A stretch of DNA of 64,000 bases from Sipunculus nudus (taxonomy: Eukaryota; Annelida; Sipuncula; Golfingiida; Sipunculidae), in contig CM049314.1 of assembly GCA_026874595.1 (NCBI GenBank), positions 29,895,729 to 29,959,728 on the forward strand, in the 5' to 3' direction. Every line of letters starts with the position of its first letter. Positions within the stretch are counted from its first letter, which is position 1. The position numbers were made by a program, and so were the translations under genes. The notes below the pieces were generated by a model, which made no database searches, had not been told where the DNA came from, and worked only from the letters and a program-made list of their open reading frames with translations. Positions 49,865 through 61,053 of this stretch are shown here, in pieces.

Positions 49865-52800
49865 ATATATTATTATTATTATTAAATTTATGCATTTTAC
49901 TACATATATATATATTATTTTGTTACCATTGCACACTGTGGCATCATTGTTGATGGATGAAACACATCTGATCTTGCTGAGCCACCAGCTACTGGAGGAG
50001 GAGGGGGAGGAGCTGATGAGGTTGACGAGCTGCCACCGAACATCCCAAATCGTCCCGACAGAAAACCTCCAGATGAACTACCAGCTCCTCCCATGGGAGG
50101 TGGTGCAGCCATTGGAGGTGGTGGTGCCATAAAAGGTGGTGGTGCCATAGATGGTGGTGCAGCCCCCATTCTGTAAAACAGTGTGATTATATTTAAATAT
50201 ATATTTAAGTCATTGTATGATAAATCACGCAAGTAAAAGTTTTACTGTAAATCCCTCATGATACAATGAAGAGGTGAAAACTGGGAATACATATCAAGCT
50301 AACCACAGCATGTTAAATTGTCTAATGTTAAAATATGTTGTAGAATATGTTGAGCTGATGACAAGCTGGTCTGATTGGTGATGGGCAAGGACTGACCACA
50401 ATAATTCAGATACAGTGAAACATCACTATAGCAGACAGTCAGGGGATCAGATGATTTGTCTTTAACAGTGGGTGTGTCTGCTCAAGAGAGGGTTAGGCCT
50501 AACAGTCCTGTGGTGGACAGATATCTGAGTTCTAGGCGTGGGACAACAACATCCAGGAAAAACCTGCATTTATTTGTCTTCATTTATAAGGCTGTTAGAT
50601 CAATTATTGAATGGATGATCATGTTTGATCAGCTGGATTTGCAAATGGAGTTTTGCAAAAAGTGACCAGCTTTCTACCTTTGCATATGCAACCTACCACC
50701 TTAGGTTACATGTTTTTCCCATTTGTTAAGATTGCTCTTTACAAACATGTTGTTGATAAACAAGTTCATACATCCTTCAGCGAGGCTTTCTAAGAATGTT
50801 TCACGACCAAAATTACCCTTGGGTCTTTAATATATACATAGAGGAAGTAAAAAAAAACACATTTATTTTGTTTCAAAAGGTAGGCAAATGGTCATTTTCG
50901 TATGCAAATGCAATTCTAAAGTGCTATGTAATAATCACAAAGGAGTAATGATGGTTTTTTAACAAAGGACCCATGGGTCATGGCACTCAGCTGAACTTAC
51001 CAGAATTTTAGTTAATGCAAAATGAACATATTTTTTTAAAATATATATTAGCATTTGAAAAACTTAGAGGAAATGACCCTGTTATTTGGTGATAACCAAT
51101 ACTAAATATATGAATGCATGACAAATTCAAAGAACAAAAAATTGGTCAGCATAGCTACAGTCAGCTGATCTGGGGAAATCTACCACAACTGGTTTCACCA
51201 GTTCAATAGATCAAGTTATTCTTAAAAAAATATAACATATGCACAAATATTGTGTATCAGGTGATGAAACAGAGTCCAGGTGTAAACACATTTGTATCTG
51301 CACTTGTATTTCAGCACATATAATGACACTCATATTTGATTTGATTAATTTTAAACATCATTGTGTACTGCTTCCACATGGAGGGTATGCATTCATCCAT
51401 GTTTAATTGTGTTTGTGTAGATGTTTACAACATAAATCATGCAGTCATGAAAGTAAATTTTTTAGAGCATTTCCCAAATGGGCCAATGAAGAAACAGTTA
51501 GATTTTGCAGTGGATCCAAATGTACAGCCACTTATGCTCAAATGAACCTGAGAATATAGGCCAAAAAAGTGAATGCAAACACATGTAGGGGAGTATCCCA
51601 CAATTATAGGACTCACACATGGTTAGGGTTACATTTATTAGAATGTAGAATTCCAATCTTACCCTCCCATAGCTGACATTGTTCCATATCCTGTATTTTC
51701 TTTAAAGTTTGACTTGACATCCACCAAATTTGAGAAATTGGAATAGGCTTTTGCTTGTGCTGTTGCCTGTGGAATACTTGATCCTCCATATCTCAGCTGT
51801 TTTGATCTGACTCCTTCAAATGTAATTTTTTTATAATGTCATTTTTGTCCATACCCTAGCTACATATGATGGACATATACACATAAAAAACAAACAGATA
51901 TGTACACAACAATGAAGGTATGTTAGGATTTATCCATATGCACATAAAACTCTGCTACTGACATGCTTATTTTAAGTCCTGTGTATCAAAATTATACTTG
52001 ATCTTATTATTTCAATACTTAAAAACACCCACAGCAATTCAAAAGATGTGCAGTACATAATTCATACATTAAATATACAAAAATATATATTTATATTTGG
52101 TGAATATTATAAAAATTACTTTCAAGATATGTAAACTGCACAAACCCACAGTATATATATACTTTCTGGTGATCCACAATAAAATGCACTGGAAACAACA
52201 GTGTATGGCCTCTATTCCCTCTATGTATCCCTCAACCTCGGATATACTGTCACCTCTCTCAGACAAACTCACAAAAACTTATCAATATTACAATATCACA
52301 AATATAATTTCCTTCCCCATTTTCTCTCCTCCTTTTATTACACAAAGGCAGGCATTATCCATAGTTGATCCCTACGAAGTCACCACCCAGTGATGGGCTG
52401 GATACCTGGGCTGTTACAGCCTGCACCTATCAATGAAAACTGCTAAATTTACCCACTCAACAATGATTAAAGACAATGGGACATTGATAAAATGGTCACA
52501 TTTTCGAGGTAGTCATCTATATAAGGTCTTATTTAGGGAGGAAAAAAAAATTGGGGACTTTGTAAAAGAGGTGGTCTTCAAGAGAGGTTTTACTGTATGA
52601 TTTTCTGAATAGCTGTCAACTCCCCTTTAATGATGCTTTCCCTTTACCTGTGTTATATGTGAACATATTACTGGTTCTTACCTTTGCTCTTGAGTTTCAT
52701 ATGTATATTTGCCGCCATAATGTCCTCGTTGACATCCATGCCGGCTGCCTGCTGTTGTTGATACTCGGCTTGAACCTCTTGGTTCACCTCCTCCATCAAC

Positions 52801-54979
52801 TTCTGCAGGGAAATCTCCTCACTGGCGCCCCCTATGATGACCTGCAGCAGTCAAAATGTGAATATTGTACCGTCCAATAGATATAATTCAAATCCTTTTT
52901 TTTTCTGGCAGAGAGCCAGTCAGTGGTATAAGGGCTGGCCTTTGTTCTAGTGCTCACGAAACAAATTAATTGCCTCTGCCAGAAGGGTATGTGTTCATCC
53001 CCATTCATGTGTGTGTGTTTGTGTGTTCAATACTAATGCAAACTTGAAATTCATAAAATTTCAGGACATTTTTGGAATGGGCCAATGAACAATAAATAAC
53101 ATTTTGGTGTGGATCCAGTGCATGATCATGATTGATTTAAATCATAAAGGAATATTCACAGATGTAGTCACATATGCACGAATGAACCTAGGGAATATAA
53201 GCCACTAAAATTAATGCAAACACAATTTTTAAACATGCCACAATAGGGACCCCCATATGGTGGAGGCTTGCATTCCTAAGAATGCAGATTCCTAGTTCAA
53301 GTTTATTTAAGCTCCTGGAGGAGTTATTTATGTGTGAGTTTTTAACTTTTTTTGTGACTAGCAGAATAGGATTTTTTCCGACATATAATATAAAAACAAC
53401 ACAGGAAGTTAAGTTTAACATCACAAAATGGTTGAAAGGTCTGTCTGAATTTAGAATGATTATCAATTATATGCCAAAAACCCAAAACACTATATATACT
53501 GCCTGTCAATGCATGGGGTTTACACTTCACCGATGCTTAACTACCTCCATCTCCTTTTATGTGCAGACCCTTACACTCATTAAGTGACTAAGCTATGAGC
53601 CACAGAGCGAGGGCTATGACCTAGGCCCGCTAACCGCATCTCTGACCCACTTGCTGTGATTTATCATCCACAACATTTATCATTAGAACAAGTCCACTTA
53701 TAGTGTAGGGGGTTGTATCTATTATAAGAGTATTTGGAATATCCTACAAAACCATACATGTCTCACAGGACTATATAATAGTTCAATTGGTCCAGTCAGA
53801 AAGTTTGGTTGTCAAACAGGTTCCACCATATTAATTTCCAATATCTCACCTTAGCCAGCAGCGTGGCGCTGCCAAGCGGGACGTATTGTCCTCCTGTGAT
53901 GTGACATATTGACATGAAGAATTCCTTATATGGAGTGATGCTGGGTTCACATCCCACCATGTACAAGGTGACCCCTTTCTGTGCCAGCTGTCTAGCTACT
54001 TGCATTGGATCAATGCCATCAGGACAACCTGTCAAAGAAACATGTTCATTAGTCCGATAGATAATCTAGTCTTTTTGTATGGAGTCAGCTGAGCTAAAAA
54101 TTACAATGCACATTTTTGAAGGACAGCCCTTGATTTCAAGACAAAAGATTCTGGGTCAAGCAGTAAAGTTTTGTAGCCTGTCTGACTGGAAGGTACTTTC
54201 AAGCCCCATAGCTCTGAATTTATAGGTCACATGCAGTGACCTAATTACAGGTTTCCAAGGAGATTTTCATGGTCCTCCATGGGTTTTCAGTAAGAAGTTT
54301 CTAGGTCCTGCTGTTACGATTTGTACCCTGTTCACAAACAGACAGACAGACAGATGGACACCGGAAAAAGAGTGATCTCTATAGCTCAGATGACTTCCAG
54401 TTTGTTGAGCTTAACATCATATAAAGTAAAACAATAGTAGTTTACAGAAGATATGACACTTGCCCATAATACTATTGCTAAAGTTGGATTATCACAAAAT
54501 TAAAAATAAAGAGCATGAAAAGATATATTATACCACATATTTCAAAAGTTTAACTTTGGATACAGGTCACTTTAACTTTATCAAGTAGAGTACTAGTGAC
54601 ATGGAAACATGTAATTACGTCCGAAGGCCTTGTGAAATCTTTAGAAATCTCATTTTAACTAATTTTTATAATGTATACTGATTATTCATAAAAATGAGAG
54701 ATCAAACTGCTTTTGTATTAAAAAATATTATTGTGGCTTTATAGGAGAATGGAAGAAGGCCACTAATTAGGTATACTCACTCTAACTGTATTCTGAATAG
54801 TAGACTGATGTCTTACCATTGGGGAAGTGGTCTCCATGTCCTATGAGTCCATGTGGAGGGGCATCAGCAATGAACACACAAATCTTGGCTGCATCAGGAC
54901 GCCAGTTCAGTTTCAGCACCTGATGAAGAGCATCAGCCACAGCCTCAGGAGCATCACCACCTGTGTGTATATATGTATG

Positions 54980-55013
<34 letters not shown>

Positions 55014-56449
55014 CTCTGAGAGCGAGAGAAACCCTTATACAGGCACATCACAATTAATTACAACAACTCTGTAATGTGGACAGAATGTGACTCACAGAAA
55101 TATGCTCAACAAATTAAAAGTGAGGAAAACTTAATTCAAACTAAACAAATTAACCATGATACAAAAAAAACAACAAATGAATACAACACTACTTCAGGTA
55201 TTCCAAATGACAGGTTTTGCTTGTGTCCCAAAATCATGGTCTGAGGTCTCCCACCTCCACAACTGCCATTACTGCCAATTTATAAAAGAATTCTCATACT
55301 GTAAGCTTATAACCAGATACTTTGACTGGCTTCTTGATCACAAGGGATTAAATTTTGTGATATATGTGAAAGAAACGTTTCCTGAATTTAAAAAGTTGTT
55401 CCATTTACACTAATGAATAGTCCTTTATACAGTAGTCTCACTCACTATCATGTATGTTTTGTAGGCCTGTAGCTTCAAACGGCAAAAAGCAAAAGATGGA
55501 TTTTATAAATAATTACAGATCTTTTAAGTTAACCATAAAATAAAAATCTTATTATTATCTGATTACATTATCTGATAATGAACAAGAATTTCCACTAGTT
55601 GTTTATTTTCTTAGCTATATCATCCATTGTCAAATTTTAAGATTTTGTGCACCTGTATACTTATTGTCTATATAATGATGGAAATACTCTGTAAACTGTA
55701 TGCTTAGATTGTGAAAACAAACCTTCATGAATCACTATAATTAGTATAAAACTGAAAAATGCCAAAATATATTGCACTGAATATGTTGAAAACCACAGAA
55801 TATTCATATTGGGCCATGTTCAAGCTAAAGGCATGAGGAACCCACATGTCATGGTCAGGGGCCCTGACTGCATCACTCAGTAAAAAGTTTGACTCAAGAA
55901 CAATTTTTGTATAAGGTTCAAGGTATTATCTATATTCAATAAAGTCAGATATCAGAACAGGCCCCTTTAAAAAAAAAGGTGTTCATGCAGCAGGTTGCCA
56001 AGAGCTGGGTTTTAAACATTTACCTAGAATATTACAGTTTAATTTAAATATTTCAGTAATCACTAATGTCAATCAAACTATATGCGACATATGGGCACTG
56101 AACACAGGGCACATGGGGATTATGATAATACATAGTGAAATTCAACTGATCTAAAAGTTCAACTGCAAGACAACCAAGCAATATATATAATTTTTTTATA
56201 CAAAATTGTTTTTTTTTCTACTGAAATGTATAAAACACACTTTTAAATTTTGACAGCTACATGATGCATACCTCCTGTGGCTGAGCATCCATCAAGACGT
56301 TCCTTCATCGTTTTGACTGATGTTGTGAAGTCCAGGACGCGGGTCACAAACGTGTGGTCCTGAGGCGGGTGGTCCCTGTACTCAACCAGAGCTAGGTAGA
56401 TGTCAGATTTCTCTGCTGCCACAATCTCCTGTACAATCTTCCTAATATT
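48405..56449 (-). CDS. VWA-domain protein, copy B (exons 2-8; exon 1 outside window)
   Basis: Exons matching copy A: 56449-56272, 54960-54817, 54028-53850, 52841-52682, 51813-51663, 50170-49927, 48509-48405 (stop TAG). Lengths of exons 2-5 and 8 are identical to copy A (178, 144, 179, 160, 105 nt); exon 6 is 6 nt shorter and exon 7 is 57 nt longer. All frames are open and splice sites intact, so purifying selection probably still acts. By eye the VWA portion differs at about 3 of 59 residues in exon 2, 4 in exon 3, 3 in exon 4 and 4 in exon 5. The start codon and MIDAS exon are missing from the window. They may lie beyond 64,000, because a gypsy element and a tandem array now occupy the expected intron 1, or they may be lost. 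Without exon 1 the MIDAS DxTxS would be absent, which leaves function open. Confidence 0.85.
49376..49813 (+). mobile_element. MITE family M1, copy 3 (438 bp)
   Basis: Terminal inverted repeats of about 28 bp, starting CTGTGGTTG and ending CAACCACAG, match at about 24 of 28 positions including the flanking TA. The interior contains GTTCGCGAGG, ATTTCGCGATATTCGC and TTCGCGATTTTTCC-type tracts. TA precedes and follows the element. Both sides run into a TA microsatellite, so it inserted into a dinucleotide repeat in intron 7 of VWA copy B. It has no coding capacity. Confidence 0.85.
49927..50170 (-). CDS. VWA copy B, exon 7 with expanded Met/Pro repeats
   Basis: This exon holds 244 nt against 187 nt in copy A, in the same phases. 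The extra sequence encodes short MAPPP/MAAPPP-type repeats before the conserved SSGGFLSGRFGMFGG block and the six-proline run. The end of the exon (SARSDVFHPSTMMPQCAM) does not resemble copy A. The acceptor (TTTTACAG) and donor (GTAACA) are intact. The repeats look like in-frame slippage or tandem duplication of a Pro-rich, disordered segment. Confidence 0.85.
50575..50850 (-). repeat. Dispersed repeat family R2, reverse-oriented partial copy
   Basis: GTTCATACATCCTTCAGCGA and GCAACCTACCACCTTAGGTT are reverse complements of R2 text. It lies in intron 6 of VWA copy B. Confidence 0.65.
51375..51656 (+). repeat. Dispersed repeat family R1, copy abutting exon 6 of VWA copy B
   Basis: GGGTATGCATTCATCCATGT, AAATGGGCCAATGAAGAAAC, AAATGAACCTGAGAATATAG and TTAGAATGTAGAATTCC mark the family. 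Its end is within about ten bases of the minus-strand donor at 51,662. Confidence 0.65.
52465..52600 (+). repeat. Dispersed repeat family R3, copy in intron 5 of VWA copy B
   Basis: GGGACATTGATAAAATGGTC, CATTTTCGAGGTAGTCATCT and TTCAAGAGAGGTTTTACTGT follow the family order. Confidence 0.5.
52970..53303 (+). repeat. Dispersed repeat family R1, most complete copy, in intron 4 of VWA copy B
   Basis: It runs from CCTCTGCCAGAAGGGTATGT to GGTGGAGGCTTGCATTCC and GAATGCAGATTCCTAGTTC, about 330 bp. Start and end contain complementary CCTC(C/T)GCC and GGTGGAGG. Confidence 0.7.
54967..55013. repeat. TA/GA microsatellite beside exon 3 of VWA copy B
   Basis: A TA run then GAGAGA. On the coding strand this is a CTCTCT then TATA tract just before the acceptor. 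Copy A has the same TA then GAGAGA order at 31,742-31,793. Confidence 0.9.
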
Positions 56450-56480
56450 CTACAACCAGATAAATGAAAGGCTGTTGGTA

Positions 56481-56486
<6 letters not shown>

Positions 56487-56533
<47 letters not shown>
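56487..56533. repeat. TA microsatellite 5' of exon 2, VWA copy B
   Basis: A TA run about 40 bp upstream of the exon 2 acceptor. It probably corresponds to the split TA run in intron 1 of copy A. Confidence 0.9.
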
Positions 56534-56536
<3 letters not shown>

Positions 56537-56906
56537 TAGTTTATATGAATGATATATATAATATATAAGGGTTGGGTTTTATCCAGACAAAACATGTTTA
56601 ATCCAGGACATAAGAATAAACAAGGTTTAATCCAGTTTTAACAAGATTAAACTGGATCGAACTAAAATGTGTCCTGTAAATTTAATTATATTAATATATA
56701 TGCTAATCAGGATGTACATGTTATGATGTATCAGAAGATTTATTAATACTTTGTGAAAGTGTATAACAGAACAAGTGACCCATGGGTCATGAAGCTCAGC
56801 TGAATGGGAAGAGATTCGCAAAAAGGAAATTTTATCATCTGAATGGTAGTATATACCCATTCAACTGAAGCATCAAACAGATTAACCAACAGGCTGAGAT
56901 TGTGTC

Positions 56907-57121
56907 TGTGGTATATTTGCATTATTATGACGTGCGGGACTTATTACAGTTTATCGTTATAAGCGATACCAGTTTTTAGCATATTTGCACCATTGATATA
57001 ACTGTACCTGTCTGTCGGATGTTACCGCGGTTGTGTGCTGATCATGAAGGATTAAACACGTGTATTGCATAGAGTTTTCAATGTCTTTGCCGTGCATCTT
57101 CTTGTGTGCATGTCTATAACA
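56907..57121 (+). repeat. 5' LTR of gypsy element
   Basis: The LTR is 215 bp with TG...CA ends. It contains ATTAAA at 57051-57056, a possible polyadenylation signal, and the short inverted repeat TATCG/CGATA near its start. It differs from the 3' LTR at five substitutions and no gaps. Confidence 0.95.
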
Positions 57122-57145
57122 CGTGGCGACGAGCTCTGGGATTTC
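57122..57145 (+). promoter_or_regulatory. Probable primer-binding site
   Basis: Just after the 5' LTR, 2 bases downstream, TGGCGACGAG begins at 57124. TGG would pair with the CCA end of a tRNA primer. The primer tRNA was not identified. Confidence 0.6.
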
Positions 57146-57249
57146 GGACGACGTTGTTGGACATTTTAACGTGAAACTTGGCAGTTGTCACGGAATTTAT
57201 GTGTTAAAATCCAGAGGCAGACGTGCGCATTTAGAAGTTTGAAGACAAA

Positions 57250-60200
57250 ATGGCGGATCGAGCACAGATCGGAGGTATGGGTCCGTTTGAGGAGACCATA
57301 GAGGACTGGCAGTCGTACGGTGAGCGACTAGAGCAATTTATTATTGCCAACAATGTGAGTACAGATAAGAAAGTAGCCACGCTACTGACTGTAGTTGGTC
57401 CTAAGACTTATAAACTGTTGAAAAACCTTGTGGCACCGGCTAAGCCGAGCGAGTTGACTTTCGATGCTTTGATAAAAGCCCTAGCGGATCATTATTCCCC
57501 AAAGAGATTAGTTATCCATGAGAGATACCTGTTTAATCAAAGAAATCAAGAACCAGGAGAGACTATTAACCAGTATTTGGCTGTGCTTAAGCAGTTGGCC
57601 AGTACATGTGAGTATGGGGAAGTCCTGGAGGACATGTTAAGAGATCGCCTTGTGTGTGGCCTGTCAAATGAACAGATTAGACGTCGGTTATTTGCTGAGC
57701 ATGACCTAACTTTCAAAAAAGCTGTAGACATAAGCTTATCTATGGAATCGGCATCCCAGGCTAGTGCAGAGTTGACCAAAGGTGCTGGTGCTTTTGTCAG
57801 ATCAACAGGCACTCATTATGTGACTAGTAACACAGATGCGGGGCGACAACCCCTAAAACCACGCAAGTGGGTGCGTTCACCACCAGTTGTAGGCCCATGT
57901 GGTAGATGTGGTGGCTCACATGATAAAGGAAGTTGTCGGTTTAAGGAAGCTTCGTGCTATCGGTGTGGTGAAAAGGGACATTTGCAAAAGAGATGCCCTC
58001 AAGGCTTTAAGGGACAGAAGCCACAGCCACCTAGGAATGTGACATCCAACAGGGGGAGATCCCGGAGATATAAACGGTACCAAACACACAGCACAGAGCA
58101 CGTTGGTGAGTTTAGTGAGTATAGTTCAGAGTCTGAGCCCTTAAACTACATTAGAGCAGGCACTCATGAACCCATAACGGTTGTCATGCGAATCAATGGG
58201 AAGAAGGTTCGTCTAGAGGTAGATACAGGTTGTGGTGTATCTATACTGCCATATCGGTTATACACAGATCATTTCTCTGATGTGCCATTAGAACCAACTG
58301 AAGCTGTCTTTGAGAGTTACTTTGGTGACTGCAAGCAGTCTTGTGGTAAAATTACAGTTGATGTTAAGTACAATCACACTCATTTTGAAAAGATGAGGAT
58401 GTATGTGGTAGACACTCCGGGTCCAGCCTTGATTGGTCGACAGTGGCTGACGCAGATACAGTTGGACTGGCATTCTATCAAAATGAGTCATGTTAATGAC
58501 AATGACTTGGAGTTAACACAGATATTGGAAAGATACTCAGACCTATTCACAGATGAGTTGGGTTGTTTAAAACACATTAAAGCTGAGTTGTTTGTTGACC
58601 CAGATGTTCAGCCAAAGTTCATGAAGGCCCGACCAGAACCTTATGCACTTAAACCAAAAATCCAAACTGCACTCCAAAAGTTACAAGAACAAGGTGTTAT
58701 TTCGCCAGTGCCGTCTTCGTCCTGGGCGACTCCCATAGTACCTGTGGTTAAAGGTGACCAGACTATTCGGATATGTGGAGATTTTAGATTAACTGTTAAT
58801 CCAGTGTTGCAAGATGTTAAATACCCAATCCCACGGATTGAGGATATGTTTGATGCTTTAGCAGGAGGACAAAGGTTGTCTAAGATTGATCTAGCTTCAG
58901 CATACTTACAAATGGAGTTGACAGAGAGTTCAAAGCAGTTTACGACTATCAATACTAGTCAAGGGCTGTACCAGTTTAACCGTCTTCCATTCGGCGTGAA
59001 GACAGCCCCATCCCTATGGCAGCGTGCCATTGAACAGGTGTTAACCGGATTTCCAGGGGTACACGTGTACCTGGATGACATTTTGGTAACAGGGTGCACA
59101 GACCAAGAGCATTTGCAGAACCTAGAAAATGTCATGCAACGACTTTCAGAGCATGGACTGACAATCAAACGCAGGAAATGTCAGTGGTTTTGTAAAGAAG
59201 TGTCGTACTTGGGACATCGTATTGACAGTCAAGGCTTGCATACAGATAATGACAAACTGGACGCGATTGTACAGGCTCCTGCACCGACAGACAAGACACA
59301 GTTACAAAGTTTCCTTGGACTGGTAAACTACTATGGGAGGTTTTTACCTAGTCTCAGTACAGTACTTGCTCCACTGAACAAGCTACGTGGTAAGAATGTG
59401 AAGTTCCATTGGAATAGGGATTGTGATGACGCATTCGAAAGAGTGAAACAGATGTTAATTTCGAGTGATGTGTTGGTTCATTACAATCCAGAGTTACCTG
59501 TGAAATTGGACTGTGATGCTTCACAGTATGGTATCGGTGCGGTGATTTCTCACATACTGCCGGACGGAAGTGAAAAGCCTATCGCATTTGCGTCAAGATC
59601 ACTAACAAAAGCAGAAAAGAACTATAGCCAGATTGACAAAGAGGCTCTTTCATTAGTGTATGGAGTGAAAAAGTTCCATTCCTATTTGTATGGTCGAAAG
59701 TTTCAGATGGTTACTGATCACAAACCACTGACAGCCATATTTAATCCAAGCGCCAAGACGCCATCGATTACAGCTGCGCGTATGCAACGGTGGGCTGTCA
59801 CACTTTCCGCTTATGATTACGACATAGTGTTTCGCAATACTACCGCGCACGCTAATGCTGACGCATTGTCTAGATTACCGAGTAAAACTGAAGAGTCAAC
59901 CAGAATGGATAGTGCCACTGTGTTCCACATGAAACAGATGGACATATTGCCTGTAACGGTGAAACAGCTACAGGTAGAAACACGTTGCGACCCTATTTTA
60001 TCCAAAGTGTTCCGTTGTGTACAAAATGGTTGGTTATATAACGCTGATCCAACACTGAAGCAGTACTTTGTGCATAAAGATGAACTCTCGATACAACAGA
60101 ATGTATTGGTATGGGGGATACGTACAGTGATTCCGAAGAAATACCAAAACAAAGTGCTCAATACTATTCATGAAGGTCACATAGGCATTACAAAGATGAA

Positions 60201-61053
60201 ACAGCTGGCTAGAAGCTATGTTTGGTGGCCTAAGATAGACCATGATATTGAAGATATTGTGAAGGGTTGTGTTGGTTGTCAGCAAACTCAAAAGATGCCA
60301 GCGCCTGCACCATTACATCCTTGGGAGTTTCCTGAAACACCCTGGTACAGAATACACATAGACTTCGCAGGCCCGTTCATGGACAGAATGTTTTTGGTAA
60401 TCACGGATGCAGCAACTAAGTGGCCAGAAATCTTCATTACCAAAACTACTACCGCTGAGTGGACTGTATCAACTCTCAGAACTGTTTTTGCGCGTTTTGG
60501 TGTACCGCAACAAGTTGTATCTGATAATGGACCGCAGTTTCATTCAGACACATTTCAAAGTTTCATGCAGCGCAATGGAGTCAAACACATGTTTAGTGCT
60601 CCATATCATCCGTCCACTAATGGAGCAGCTGAAAGGCTGGTACAATCTTTCAAGAACTCATTAAAGGCTGCTGTAAATGATTCAGGTACGCTCCAACAGA
60701 AACTGGACAGTTTCCTGGTAAGCTACCGGAATGCCCCTCATTCCACTACTGGTGTTTCACCAGCTCAGCTGATGTTCGGGAGACCTATACGTACTCGACT
60801 GGATTTGTTGAGGCCCGATCTCCAAGGTCAAGTTCAACAGAAACAGGCAGAGCAAATCGCTAGGCGTGGAGGAAGGATGAGAGATTTCCAGATTGATCAA
60901 ACAGTTTTAGTGAGAGATTATACTGACAGTAGCAGGAAGTGGGTACCAGCTGTTGTAGTTTTGCAGACTGGTCCAGTGAGTTATGTGGTAAGATTAGAAA
61001 GTGGAATTGAAATTCAGAGACACACAGATCAGATAAGAGACTCAGGTCATTGA
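57250..61053 (+). CDS. gag-pol: Gag-Pol polyprotein of Ty3/gypsy retrotransposon
   Basis: One uninterrupted frame of 1267 residues begins at an ATG in good context (ACAAAATGGC). Gag occupies the N-terminal part, with two zinc knuckles. The first, CGRCGGSHDKGSC at 217-229, is CX2CX3HX4C; the second, CYRCGEKGHLQKRC at 236-249, is CX2CX4HX4C. The aspartic protease has DTG at 325-327. Reverse transcriptase has LPFGVKTAPS and YLDD at 607-610. RNase H has LDCDAS near 753 and TDHKPL near 822. Integrase has an HH-CC zinc-binding region (HEGH near 974, CVGC at 1007-1010). Its catalytic triad is D1038 (HIDFAG), D1092 (SDNGPQF) and E1128 (GAAERL), with 35 residues between the last two. All catalytic motifs are present, so the protein looks intact. 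Gag and Pol share one frame without a stop or frameshift between them. It would make new element copies by reverse transcription and integration. Confidence 0.95.
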   Translation: MADRAQIGGMGPFEETIEDWQSYGERLEQFIIANNVSTDKKVATLLTVVGPKTYKLLKNLVAPAKPSELTFDALIKALADHYSPKRLVIHERYLFNQRNQEPGETINQYLAVLKQLASTCEYGEVLEDMLRDRLVCGLSNEQIRRRLFAEHDLTFKKAVDISLSMESASQASAELTKGAGAFVRSTGTHYVTSNTDAGRQPLKPRKWVRSPPVVGPCGRCGGSHDKGSCRFKEASCYRCGEKGHLQKRCPQGFKGQKPQPPRNVTSNRGRSRRYKRYQTHSTEHVGEFSEYSSESEPLNYIRAGTHEPITVVMRINGKKVRLEVDTGCGVSILPYRLYTDHFSDVPLEPTEAVFESYFGDCKQSCGKITVDVKYNHTHFEKMRMYVVDTPGPALIGRQWLTQIQLDWHSIKMSHVNDNDLELTQILERYSDLFTDELGCLKHIKAELFVDPDVQPKFMKARPEPYALKPKIQTALQKLQEQGVISPVPSSSWATPIVPVVKGDQTIRICGDFRLTVNPVLQDVKYPIPRIEDMFDALAGGQRLSKIDLASAYLQMELTESSKQFTTINTSQGLYQFNRLPFGVKTAPSLWQRAIEQVLTGFPGVHVYLDDILVTGCTDQEHLQNLENVMQRLSEHGLTIKRRKCQWFCKEVSYLGHRIDSQGLHTDNDKLDAIVQAPAPTDKTQLQSFLGLVNYYGRFLPSLSTVLAPLNKLRGKNVKFHWNRDCDDAFERVKQMLISSDVLVHYNPELPVKLDCDASQYGIGAVISHILPDGSEKPIAFASRSLTKAEKNYSQIDKEALSLVYGVKKFHSYLYGRKFQMVTDHKPLTAIFNPSAKTPSITAARMQRWAVTLSAYDYDIVFRNTTAHANADALSRLPSKTEESTRMDSATVFHMKQMDILPVTVKQLQVETRCDPILSKVFRCVQNGWLYNADPTLKQYFVHKDELSIQQNVLVWGIRTVIPKKYQNKVLNTIHEGHIGITKMKQLARSYVWWPKIDHDIEDIVKGCVGCQQTQKMPAPAPLHPWEFPETPWYRIHIDFAGPFMDRMFLVITDAATKWPEIFITKTTTAEWTVSTLRTVFARFGVPQQVVSDNGPQFHSDTFQSFMQRNGVKHMFSAPYHPSTNGAAERLVQSFKNSLKAAVNDSGTLQQKLDSFLVSYRNAPHSTTGVSPAQLMFGRPIRTRLDLLRPDLQGQVQQKQAEQIARRGGRMRDFQIDQTVLVRDYTDSSRKWVPAVVVLQTGPVSYVVRLESGIEIQRHTDQIRDSGH

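Noticed and set aside
57546-57812. Minus-strand frames inside the gypsy element
   Set aside because: They are shadows of the gag-pol frame.
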